This document shows, one piece after another, positions 1 to 7,620 of a stretch of 64,000 nt of DNA (the first letter of the stretch is position 1; every line of letters begins with the position of its first letter). The stretch is taken from contig JAZGEF010000049.1 in assembly GCA_036478595.1 (NCBI GenBank), forward strand, positions 1 through 64,000, given 5' to 3'. The position numbers were made by a program, and so were the translations under genes. The notes beneath the pieces are model-generated. The model was not told the origin of the DNA, did not search any database, and worked only from the letters and a program-made list of their open reading frames with translations. This DNA comes from Granulosicoccus sp036478595. Lineage in GTDB: Bacteria; Pseudomonadota; Gammaproteobacteria; Granulosicoccales; Granulosicoccaceae.

Positions 1-60
1 TGCGCAGTTACTTAAGGCCGGTTGGGCAGATATCGGGGTTGAGTGCTAGCAAGGGTTTAT

Positions 61-149
61 TCGGCCCATCGTGGGCCTCACCCCTTCGGGGCTGCGCGCA
101 GAGCGCTTGTGAAAAATTGCTCCGGGCAATTTTTTCGAACCGAAGGTTC
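61..149. repeat. Cluster of short perfect hairpins downstream of the tRNA genes, possible terminator
   Basis: Four inverted repeats lie in under 90 bases: 63-68 with 72-77 (GGCCCA/TGGGCC), 81-84 with 88-91 around a TTC/UUCG-type loop, 112-120 with 126-134 (9-bp AAAAATTGC stem, loop TCCGG), and 137-141 with 145-149. The 112-134 hairpin has a T run on both strands, so it could end transcription of the minus-strand tRNA genes. The dense packing also resembles a dispersed palindromic repeat. No other copy was noticed in this window. Confidence 0.45.
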
Positions 150-214
150 TCATCACCGGGTGGATCTATCTATTATTTGAGCTGGGGATGCGGTTTGGAG
201 CCGAGCAATGAATG

Positions 215-306
215 TGGCGGAGAGAGAGGGATTCGAACCCTCGATACGCTATAAAACGTATACTCCCTTAGCAGGGGAGCGCCTTCAGCCACTCGGCCAC
301 CTCTCC
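215..306 (-). tRNA. tRNA-Ser (GCU)
   Basis: The minus strand folds as a class II tRNA. The acceptor stem GGAGAGG pairs with UCUCUCC with one G-U pair, there is a long variable arm, a T loop of the GTTCGAATC type, discriminator G, and an encoded CCA at 215-217. The anticodon stem CTCCC/GGGAG holds the loop CTGCTAA, so the anticodon is GCU. The neighbouring tRNA-Arg and csrA match the usual gammaproteobacterial order. Confidence 0.95.
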
Positions 307-332
307 GGTACTGCATTAGACTGCTAAAAAAA

Positions 333-409
333 TGGCGCGCCCGGAAGGATTCGAACCTCCGACCGCCTGGTTCGTAGCCAGGTACTCTATCCAACTGAGC
401 TACGGGCGC
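333..409 (-). tRNA. tRNA-Arg (ACG)
   Basis: A 77-base class I tRNA on the minus strand. The acceptor stem GCGCCCG pairs with CGGGCGC, the discriminator is G, and CCA is encoded at 333-335. The anticodon stem CCTGG/CCAGG encloses CTACGAA, giving anticodon ACG, which is read as ICG after A34 deamination. It lies 26 bases upstream of tRNA-Ser and may share a transcript with it. Confidence 0.95.
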
Positions 410-492
410 GCTACAGCCAGAGAATTATGGCTGCTGAGGGGGATGCCGTCAACAAAGATCTGAATCTAATTTGTACTGGCTAGGAAAAGATG

Positions 493-702
493 TTACGAAT
501 CACTGGCTTCGACGTCTTCAACCTTGGCTAATCCTTCCTGCTCTTGCTTAATCCTTTGGTAGATCTCTTCCCGGTGAACCGCGACTTCTTTGGGGGCATT
601 AACACCGATTCTTACCTGGTTACCTTTAACGCCTAAAACGGTAACTGTTACCTCGTCACCGATCATTAATGTTTCACCTACTCTGCGAGTTAGTATCAAC
701 AT
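493..702 (-). CDS. csrA: Carbon storage regulator CsrA (RsmA), RNA-binding translational regulator
   Basis: A 69-aa protein, close to the usual 61-70. It has the hallmark N-terminus MLILTRRVGE and the RNA-contact residues L4, R6 and R44 in VAVHREEIYQRI. CsrA dimers bind GGA motifs in mRNA leaders and repress or activate translation of carbon-storage, motility and biofilm genes. The ATG is preceded by GGAGAAG at good spacing. It sits between lysC and the two tRNA genes, as in Pseudomonas and relatives. The C-terminal tail after residue 55 is acidic and variable. Confidence 0.97.
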   Translation of the reverse strand: MLILTRRVGETLMIGDEVTVTVLGVKGNQVRIGVNAPKEVAVHREEIYQRIKQEQEGLAKVEDVEASDS

Positions 703-1011
703 TTATACTTCTCCAACTATACATTACAACTAATATTTCTTTGTACAAAGACGCATGGAGTTAAACACATTGTGTCCGGACCACTCCCTGTGGAAAACTT
801 CATGCATCAAAAGAAATGATGAATGGAACGAGCATAGTATGGCAGGTTGAATCACTGCTAAGCAGCAGCGCGGTTACTAAACAGGCCACAATTCACAAGG
901 GCTTACAATTTGTCATTGATCTGCCGCAACTCGGTGGAAGAAACTAATGCTTGTGGGCTAGGTCAACTTGTATAAGCGTAAGGTAAGACAGCTACACCAA
1001 GTTAAATTTTG
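703..1011. promoter_or_regulatory. lysC-csrA intergenic region, csrA leader with a 12-bp palindrome
   Basis: These 309 bases hold no convincing gene; a short plus-strand frame near 968-1192 mostly shadows lysC. A perfect palindrome CTTTGTACAAAG lies at 739-750, about 40 bases upstream of the csrA start, where a promoter or operator is expected. No clear -35/-10 pair could be fixed. Confidence 0.3.
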
Positions 1012-2253
1012 TTACGCCTCAATAACTGCTGCCTCTGCTAATTCAAATTCGTCGTGCAACGATCGCACACCAAGTTCGAGAAAATTTTCATCGATTACTA
1101 CAGAAATTTTAATTTCTGACGTAGTAATCATACGCAGGTTGATTCCTTTTTCAGAAAGCGCGCGGAACATTCGGCTTGCTATACCAGCATGAGAGCGCAT
1201 TCCCACACCAACAATAGAAATTTTGACTATCTGGTCATTACCAGTAATAGTTGCTGCACCTAACTCTTTTTGTTTAGCGGTAAGAAATTCTAATACTCTG
1301 TGATACTCCTCACGATGCACGGTGAAAGTAAAATCAGTGGTGCCGTCAATACCCGCGTTTTGAACGATCATATCCACTTCGACATTTAAGTCAGCGATCG
1401 GGCCGAGTATCGAAAATGCAGTACCGGGTTTGTCTGCAATATTCGTAATCGTTATTTGCGCCTCGTCCCTGTTGAACGCAATTCCAGAAACCAGCGCTTG
1501 CTCCATTTCGTTTTCCTTATCATCAGTTGTTATCAATGTGCCTTCACCTTCTTCGAAAGAAGAAAGCACCCTTAGGGGTACGTTATATTTTCCGGCAAAC
1601 TCAACCGCTCTGATTTGCAATACCTTCGATCCTAAGCTGGCCATCTCCAGCATCTCTTCAAACGTAATGCGATCAAGCCTTCTTGCTTTGCTTTCTACGC
1701 GCGGGTCAGTAGTGTAAACACCGTCAACATCTGTAAAAATTTGGCACTCGTCCGAGCCCAAAGCGGCGGCCAAGGCCACTGCCGATGTATCGGAGCCGCC
1801 GCGACCTAAAGTGGTGATATCACCAATCGCATCCACACCCTGAAAACCAGCCACCACCACAATACGACCCTTTTCTAAATCCGCCGTGATTTTGTCGATA
1901 TCAATACTAACAATGCGTGCCTTGCTATGGCTGCTGTCAGTCAGGATGCGCACCTGAGCACCAGTGTAGGAACGAGCATCGCAGCCTAGTGTTTTTAGGG
2001 CCATGCATAACAAGGCAATAGTCACCTGTTCACCGGTGGAGAGCAATACGTCTAGCTCTCGCACATCTACCGTGGCTGGCATCAGCTCTTTCGCCATCGC
2101 CACTAGCCGGTTGGTCTCACCCGACATCGCCGAGACAACCACGACTTGATCGTCTCCGGCTTCTCTGGCCAGCGCGAGCTTTTTAGCGACGGCTTGGATA
2201 CGTTCTACTGTGCCGACCGACGTACCGCCGAATTTCTTGACAAAGGATGCCAT
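1012..2253 (-). CDS. lysC: Aspartate kinase
   Basis: Catalyses ATP-dependent phosphorylation of L-aspartate, the first step toward lysine, threonine, methionine and diaminopimelate. The 413 aa match the monofunctional class (about 405-415). The N-terminus carries the kinase signature KFGGTSVG (residues 7-14), and TTLGRGGSDTSA lies at about 147-158. Two ACT domains fill residues about 265-413 and are the likely feedback site. It is 32 bases downstream of alaS on the same strand and upstream of csrA. A threonine synthase lies 35 kb away; homoserine dehydrogenase and kinase are not in the window. Confidence 0.97.
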   Translation of the reverse strand: MASFVKKFGGTSVGTVERIQAVAKKLALAREAGDDQVVVVSAMSGETNRLVAMAKELMPATVDVRELDVLLSTGEQVTIALLCMALKTLGCDARSYTGAQVRILTDSSHSKARIVSIDIDKITADLEKGRIVVVAGFQGVDAIGDITTLGRGGSDTSAVALAAALGSDECQIFTDVDGVYTTDPRVESKARRLDRITFEEMLEMASLGSKVLQIRAVEFAGKYNVPLRVLSSFEEGEGTLITTDDKENEMEQALVSGIAFNRDEAQITITNIADKPGTAFSILGPIADLNVEVDMIVQNAGIDGTTDFTFTVHREEYHRVLEFLTAKQKELGAATITGNDQIVKISIVGVGMRSHAGIASRMFRALSEKGINLRMITTSEIKISVVIDENFLELGVRSLHDEFELAEAAVIEA

Positions 2254-2285
2254 GATCTGTGCTTGCTTTCTCTGCTGCTATTGAA

Positions 2286-4889
2286 TCAGGTTGCTAAATT
2301 ATCGTTCAAATACTGCTCAGCTGCTTTAAACGCCGATTGAACATTATCCAGAGAGTCAGCGCCGCCTTGCGCCATATCAGGCCGTCCACCACCTTTTCCG
2401 CCCAGCTCCTGAGCCACTATCTTCAGTATGTCGCCCGCCTTAATACGATCGTGCAGTGATTTACTCACCGTCGCCACCAATGCCACTTTGCCATTGCTTT
2501 CGCTTGCTAATACCAAAGCAGCATTCGGTATATCTTGCTTGAGCTGATCCATTACTGTGCGCAGGCTTTTAGCGTCGGTGTTGTCGATCACTTTCATGAG
2601 TACCGGCACGCCATGGATAGTGGTTGCCTCGCCGAGCATATCTTTGCCGGCCTGTGATGATAATTTGGCTTGCAGCTGGTCACGCTGGCCCTTGAGTTCT
2701 CTGCTGCGCTGTTGCAACTGCTCAACTTTGCTATACACATCATCACTTGACGATTTAAGCAGACGGGCAATCTTGGTTAGCTGCTGCTCCTGTGCTTGCA
2801 CATAGTTAAGTGCCGATTCGCCACTCACCGCTTCTATTCGTCTAACCCCTGCTGCAACACCGGTTTCGCCAGTAAGCTTGATTAAACCTAAGTCGCCGCT
2901 TGCATTCACATGGATGCCACCACAGAGCTCTATAGACTTATCACCCAGTTTCACCACTCGTACAACATCGCCGTACTTTTCGCCAAACAATGCAATGGCA
3001 CCTGACGCAACGGCTTCATCCATACTCATCTCTTTTGTCTCGCACGGGCTGTTGGCAGCGACCTCAAGCTGCATCCACGCCTCAATTTTGCGTTGTTGCT
3101 CATCAGTGATCGGATCACCGTGCGAGAAGTCAAAACGCAATTGGCTGTCATTTACCAACGAGCCTTTCTGCTCAACGTGATCACCCAACACCTGCCGAAG
3201 CGCACCGTGCAGTAAATGCGTTGCAGAGTGATGGCGTTTAATCGCTTGCCGGCGTTCCTGATGAACATCAGCGGTAACTGAACCACCAACCTTAAGCTCA
3301 CCTTCAGCCACGCTAACCGCGTGCATAAATGCGCCACGATACTTTTGGGTATCCAACACATCAGCACGTGCACCGCTTGCGCTGATGACACCCGTGTCAC
3401 CTACCTGCCCACCAGATTCACCATAGAATGGTGTTTTATCCAACACCAACCAGGCAGCCTGCCCAGCGGTAACACAATTAACGGCAGCCCCATCAACGTA
3501 AAGCTCAACAATGCTGGCATCACTTTGTGTACTGGTGTAGCCCAGAAACTGAGTTTGTTGTTGCGATGGCGGAATATCACCACCACCAGCAGCGAATTTA
3601 CTCGCAGCACGAGCGCGTTCGCGCTGCGCTTGCATGTGTGTGTCGAACCCCGCTGAATCAATCACTAAATCACGCTCACGCGCAATATCAGCCGTTAAAT
3701 CAACTGGGAAGCCGTAGGTATCATACAAACGAAACACGACGTCGCCTGGTATCTCCTTACCCTTTAACGATGCAACTTCTTCGTCCAGGATTTTCAAACC
3801 AGACGATAACGTTTTCGCAAAACGTTGCTCTTCTTTAAGCAGTTGCTCAGTGACTTTCGCTTCTGCATTTACCAGCTCCGGATACGCTACGCCCATCTCT
3901 TTAACCAGAGCTGGCGTGAGTTTATTAAAAAACAATTCTGACGCACCAAGCTTATGCCCGTGTCGCGCCGCGCGGCGAATGATTCGACGTAATACGTAAC
4001 CACGCCCTTCGTTACTGGGTAGCACGCCATCAACAATCAAAAATGCGCAGGTACGAATGTGATCGGCGATGACGTTAAGCGATGGATTCTTTAAATCGCT
4101 TGTGCCCGTCAGCTTTGATGCAGCGGTAACCAGGTTACGAAACATATCGATATCGTAGTTACTGTGCACATGTTGCAACACAGCCGCCATTCGCTCAAGG
4201 CCCATGCCGGTATCAACACAAGGTTTTGGCAACGGGTGCATCGTGCCGCTGCTGTCTTTGTCATATTGCATAAAGACAAGGTTCCAGATCTCGATGTAGC
4301 GATCACCATCTTCTTCTGGCGTACCCGGAGGGCCTCCCCAAACATCTTCGCCATGATCGTAAAATATTTCAGAACAAGGGCCACAAGGGCCAGTGTCACC
4401 CATCATCCAAAAGTTATCTTTTGCACCGATGCGTATTACCCGCTCAGCAGGTACACCCATTTTATTTACCCAAATGGTTTCAGCTTCATCATCTTCTTCA
4501 AACACAGTGATCCAGAGTTTTTCACTTGGGATCTGTAACTCTTCTGTTAAAAAACGCCAGGCAAAGTCGATAGCCTCTTCTTTAAAGTAATCACCAAAGC
4601 TAAAGTTACCCAACATTTCAAAAAACGTGTGATGCCGTGCGGTATAGCCCACGTTATCCAAATCATTGTGCTTACCACCAGCACGGACACAACGTTGTGA
4701 CGTGGTGGCACGCTTGTAATCGCGAGTTTCTTCGCCTGTGAAGAGATCTTTGAACTGAACCATGCCTGCATTGGTAAATAGCAGCGTCTTATCATTGCCG
4801 GGTACGAGCGAGCTCGATGGCAAAATTTGATGGCCATTCTTAGCGAAAAACGCCAAAAAACGTGTCCTAATGTCAGATGTAGAAACCAT
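2286..4889 (-). CDS. alaS: Alanyl-tRNA synthetase
   Basis: Charges tRNA-Ala and edits misacylated Ser/Gly-tRNA-Ala. The N-terminal class II catalytic core begins MVSTSDIRTRFLAFF and includes SSSLVPGNDKTLLFTNAGM. The editing domain has zinc-site motifs HHSATHLLH (near residue 550) and CGGIHVNA (near 655). The C-terminal C-Ala domain ends near GGKGGGRPDMAQGG. An upstream in-frame TTG at 4916 would add nine residues, but the ATG at 4889 aligns better with known AlaS N-termini and gives 867 aa. No strong ribosome site is visible at either start. Confidence 0.97.
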   Translation of the reverse strand: MVSTSDIRTRFLAFFAKNGHQILPSSSLVPGNDKTLLFTNAGMVQFKDLFTGEETRDYKRATTSQRCVRAGGKHNDLDNVGYTARHHTFFEMLGNFSFGDYFKEEAIDFAWRFLTEELQIPSEKLWITVFEEDDEAETIWVNKMGVPAERVIRIGAKDNFWMMGDTGPCGPCSEIFYDHGEDVWGGPPGTPEEDGDRYIEIWNLVFMQYDKDSSGTMHPLPKPCVDTGMGLERMAAVLQHVHSNYDIDMFRNLVTAASKLTGTSDLKNPSLNVIADHIRTCAFLIVDGVLPSNEGRGYVLRRIIRRAARHGHKLGASELFFNKLTPALVKEMGVAYPELVNAEAKVTEQLLKEEQRFAKTLSSGLKILDEEVASLKGKEIPGDVVFRLYDTYGFPVDLTADIARERDLVIDSAGFDTHMQAQRERARAASKFAAGGGDIPPSQQQTQFLGYTSTQSDASIVELYVDGAAVNCVTAGQAAWLVLDKTPFYGESGGQVGDTGVISASGARADVLDTQKYRGAFMHAVSVAEGELKVGGSVTADVHQERRQAIKRHHSATHLLHGALRQVLGDHVEQKGSLVNDSQLRFDFSHGDPITDEQQRKIEAWMQLEVAANSPCETKEMSMDEAVASGAIALFGEKYGDVVRVVKLGDKSIELCGGIHVNASGDLGLIKLTGETGVAAGVRRIEAVSGESALNYVQAQEQQLTKIARLLKSSSDDVYSKVEQLQQRSRELKGQRDQLQAKLSSQAGKDMLGEATTIHGVPVLMKVIDNTDAKSLRTVMDQLKQDIPNAALVLASESNGKVALVATVSKSLHDRIKAGDILKIVAQELGGKGGGRPDMAQGGADSLDNVQSAFKAAEQYLNDNLAT

Positions 4890-5001
4890 ATAGGGAGCAA
4901 TGTTGAAAACAGTCAAACCTTATTGTAGCCGGATTGGGCAGTTCTCTGCAGGGTGGCCGCTGATACAAGCCTCAGGTGGCACCGATCTGGATGCTAGCGG
5001 A

Positions 5002-5556
5002 CTATCGAGATGTTTGGCCTACGGAACTACACGTGGTCCGTTGCTGGTCTCGCCTACTCTGCTTGAGTGCACGCAGCGCCACCGATGATGAGAAACCGCG
5101 GGTATGTAGAAATCGAGCGATTCGCGATTCAATTTTGGGCTCAGTGCTGGTGATTACATCAGATCGGAATTTTTGCCCGATCACCTCAACGGCATGCTCG
5201 ACCCAATCAACCTGCAATTCAGTGAGCGCATCAGCTGCCAAACCAGAATCAATGCCTCGCTCGTAAAGCTTGGCGCGAATGGATAACGGGCCGTAGCCCT
5301 TAGTGTATCGCTGTCGTGTGAATTGTTCCGCAAAACGCGCATCGGATTGGTAGCCCTTGTTTTGTAGATCAAGAAGAAGGTTTTCGATGATGGTGCGCGA
5401 GTACGCTCGCTTCTTAAGCTTTTGGGTAAGCTCAAACGCAGAATGCTCACGAGTGGTGAGCAATTTGATAGCGGTTTGATACGCCTGACGTTTATCGTCA
5501 GACGTATCTTCTTTGACGATATCGTTAACGGTGTCGGTCTTCAAACTCTGTGACAC
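5002..5556 (-). CDS. recX: Regulatory protein RecX, modulator of RecA
   Basis: RecX binds RecA filaments and limits their growth and coprotease activity. The 184-aa basic helical protein contains the repeated three-helix modules of the family, for example TAIKLLTTREHSAFELTQKL and the core KGYQSDARFAEQFTRQR, followed by GYGPLSIRAKLYERGI. It starts at GTG only 11 bases after recA, so the two are probably cotranscribed. The C-terminal tail after about residue 165 is unusually Arg/Ser/Gln-rich. The first 20 residues before the conserved core are also variable. Confidence 0.9.
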   Translation of the reverse strand: MSQSLKTDTVNDIVKEDTSDDKRQAYQTAIKLLTTREHSAFELTQKLKKRAYSRTIIENLLLDLQNKGYQSDARFAEQFTRQRYTKGYGPLSIRAKLYERGIDSGLAADALTELQVDWVEHAVEVIGQKFRSDVITSTEPKIESRIARFLHTRGFSSSVALRALKQSRRDQQRTTCSSVGQTSR

Positions 5557-5567
5557 TCACGCTACGC

Positions 5568-6623
5568 TTAAGCTTCGACCTCTGTCTCGAGCTCTGCTTC
5601 TTCTGCCGCCGTGGCATCTTCTGCTGCTGGTGCTTTTGTTAGCAATAGCGCACGTAGCTTAACGTCGATGTCATTGGCGATAGCTGGGTTTTCCTTAAGG
5701 AACTCACGAACCTTTTCCTTACCCTGGCCAATGCGATCACCATTGTAGCTATACCAGGCACCTGCTTTATCGACAATGCCGTTTTTAGAACCCAGATCGA
5801 TAAGCTCACCTTCGAATGAAGAACCTTCGCCATACAGAATTTCAAACTCTGTTTGGCGAAACGGAGGTGCCATCTTGTTTTTAACCACCTTAACTCGCGT
5901 TTCGTTACCCACGATTTCGTCACCACGCTTGATGGCACCAATACGGCGAATATCAAGACGTACAGATGAATAGAACTTAAGCGCGTTACCACCAGAGGTG
6001 GTTTCTGGGCTGCCAAACATAACGCCGATTTTCATACGGATCTGGTTGATAAAGATAACCAGTGTATTAGTACGTTTAATGTTACCGGTTAGCTTACGCA
6101 AAGCTTGTGACATTAAACGGGCTTGCAAACCAACGTGTGAATCACCCATATCGCCTTCGATTTCAGCTTTAGGGGTTAGTGCAGCAACCGAATCGATAAC
6201 GATCATGTCTACGCCGCCGGAGCGAACCAACATGTCAGTGACTTCCAGTGCTTGATCACCCGTGTCTGGTTGCGAGATGAGTAGATCATCAACGTTAACG
6301 CCTAGTTTGGCTGCATAGGTTGGATCGAGCGCGTGCTCCGCATCGATAAACGCTGCTGTGCCACCCGCCTTTTGGCATTCGGCAATGGCTTGTAATGTAA
6401 GCGTTGTTTTACCTGATGATTCGGGGCCATAGATTTCGCACACACGACCACGTGGTAAGCCACCTATGCCAAGCGCTACATCAAGGCCCAGGATGCCTGT
6501 TGATACTACTTCGATGCCGCTGGTATCGGTGGTATCACCCATACGCATGACGGTACCTTTACCAAACTGCTTTTCGATTTGGCCGAGGGCCGCTGCTAAT
6601 GCTTTTTTTCTGTTGTCATCCAC
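5568..6623 (-). CDS. recA: Recombinase RecA
   Basis: A DNA-dependent ATPase that forms filaments on single-stranded DNA, drives strand exchange and activates LexA self-cleavage. Walker A GPESSGKT is at residues 66-73, MAW motif and L1/L2 loops are intact, and the acidic C-terminus ends in a run of Glu/Ala. The GTG at 6623 is chosen because ACGGAG lies 9 bases upstream and the product then has 351 aa (E. coli 353). An in-frame GTG at 6674 would add 17 residues with no family match. A LexA-type box and promoter lie upstream at 6703-6740. Confidence 0.97.
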   Translation of the reverse strand: MDDNRKKALAAALGQIEKQFGKGTVMRMGDTTDTSGIEVVSTGILGLDVALGIGGLPRGRVCEIYGPESSGKTTLTLQAIAECQKAGGTAAFIDAEHALDPTYAAKLGVNVDDLLISQPDTGDQALEVTDMLVRSGGVDMIVIDSVAALTPKAEIEGDMGDSHVGLQARLMSQALRKLTGNIKRTNTLVIFINQIRMKIGVMFGSPETTSGGNALKFYSSVRLDIRRIGAIKRGDEIVGNETRVKVVKNKMAPPFRQTEFEILYGEGSSFEGELIDLGSKNGIVDKAGAWYSYNGDRIGQGKEKVREFLKENPAIANDIDVKLRALLLTKAPAAEDATAAEEAELETEVEA

Positions 6624-6702
6624 TTGGTTTGTCTCCGTTGTGACTGGGAATGCGGCGCGCCGCTCCTTGGGCACCCGACCGCAAGGCTATTGTTTCATAA
6701 AT

Positions 6703-6731
6703 ATAGTAGAAAGAGGCAAAAATACTGTAAA
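6703..6731 (-). promoter_or_regulatory. Predicted recA promoter
   Basis: On the minus strand, TTTACA (6726-6731) and TACTAT (6703-6708) are separated by exactly 17 bases, a good sigma-70 pair, about 80 bases upstream of the recA start. The -35 hexamer lies inside the candidate LexA box, which suits direct repression. Confidence 0.6.
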
Positions 6732-6740
6732 TTTATTTAG
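6725..6740 (-). promoter_or_regulatory. Candidate LexA (SOS) box of recA
   Basis: The plus strand reads CTG-N10-TAG with an AT-only centre. The extended 20-base site matches 15 of 20 positions of the E. coli consensus TACTGTATATATATACAGTA; one half-site is TAG rather than CAG. It overlaps the -35 element of recA and the last codons of the upstream gene. Confidence 0.6.
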
Positions 6741-7065
6741 TTGTTTTGCCAGCCATGCAATTTTCCATGGAACCAGGCTTTATCTCTTCTTGTTCTTCGC
6801 ACAGTGCTTTCATCCTGGCTTGAATTGCCTCCTGCTTTGCCGTTTGCTGTTCAAACTCAACACGTTTAGCTTCTAACGCTTCTTGTGTCTTGTCTCGATT
6901 AGCGATCGCAGCATCCAGCGCAGCCTGCTGTTTTTCTATATGAGCTTGTAATTCTTCTGGGGACAAAGCTGATTGTGCAAACGCTGTAGAAGATATCAAT
7001 CCAACAAAAAACACTACACTGGCAGCATTAAACAAAAAGTTTGAGAGGTGGCTAAAAAAAATCAT
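6733..7065 (-). CDS. Small secreted coiled-coil protein, function unknown
   Basis: A 110-aa product not assigned to a family. Residues 1-30 form a signal peptide ending SSTAFA before QSALSPEE. The mature part, about 80 residues, is a charged helix rich in Glu, Gln and Ala (IEKQQAALDAAIANRDKTQ) and should form a coiled coil in the periplasm. It has two cysteines near the C-terminus (ALCEEQEE and ENCMAGK) that could form a disulfide. It lies 5 bases from the cinA stop and its stop codon overlaps the recA LexA site, so it probably ends the cinA transcript. Confidence 0.7.
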   Translation of the reverse strand: MIFFSHLSNFLFNAASVVFFVGLISSTAFAQSALSPEELQAHIEKQQAALDAAIANRDKTQEALEAKRVEFEQQTAKQEAIQARMKALCEEQEEIKPGSMENCMAGKTTK

Positions 7066-7070
7066 GCAAA

Positions 7071-7577
7071 TTAATCCGCGAGGTTGGAAACGCGAATGAT
7101 ACTACCACTAAGAGCCGCTAACAACGCAGCCTGGCGCACTTGCTGCCGATTACCTTCAAATACCGCAACCTCCGCGTCCTGAAACTGATCATCCAATGAC
7201 CAACCTATCCACACGGTACCCACTGGCTTGTCCGCAGTACCACCGTCCGGGCCCGCAACACCACTGATTGCAACCGCGATGTTGGCAGCAGCAATTTGAC
7301 GCGCGCCATTGGCCATTTCCAGAACAGTTTGTTCACTCACTGCTCCATACTGGCGTATTGTTTCGGCACTTACCCCGATCCGATCGATTTTAGCTTGATT
7401 AGAGTAGGTAACCCAGGATTGCTCAAACCAACTGGAGGCACCAGGCACGTCGGTTAAACAAGTAGCCAATAACCCACCCGTACAAGATTCCGCCGTTGTG
7501 ATGCGGTATTGATGTTGGATAAGCAAGTCACCCAGCTTGGTAGCAAGCGCAAAAGCCCGTTCATTGTGATTAGTCAT
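7071..7577 (-). CDS. pncC: CinA C-terminal domain protein, nicotinamide-nucleotide amidase
   Basis: Single-domain CinA-C protein of 168 aa (E. coli PncC/YgaD is 165). This family hydrolyses nicotinamide mononucleotide to nicotinate mononucleotide for NAD recycling. The signatures TAESCTGGLLA (near residue 28) and GVAGPDGGTADKPVGTVWIG (near residue 105) are intact. ATG start at 7577. It is divergent from mutS and upstream of recA, the usual pseudomonad arrangement. Confidence 0.9.
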   Translation of the reverse strand: MTNHNERAFALATKLGDLLIQHQYRITTAESCTGGLLATCLTDVPGASSWFEQSWVTYSNQAKIDRIGVSAETIRQYGAVSEQTVLEMANGARQIAAANIAVAISGVAGPDGGTADKPVGTVWIGWSLDDQFQDAEVAVFEGNRQQVRQAALLAALSGSIIRVSNLAD

Positions 7578-7620
7578 ACGTTGTTGTCATATTACCTACA
7601 TAAGTTTGTACACTAGCGCC

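Noticed and set aside
39..394. Short frames over the tRNA genes
   Set aside because: They are translations through tRNA-Ser, tRNA-Arg and the hairpin tail, a common false annotation.
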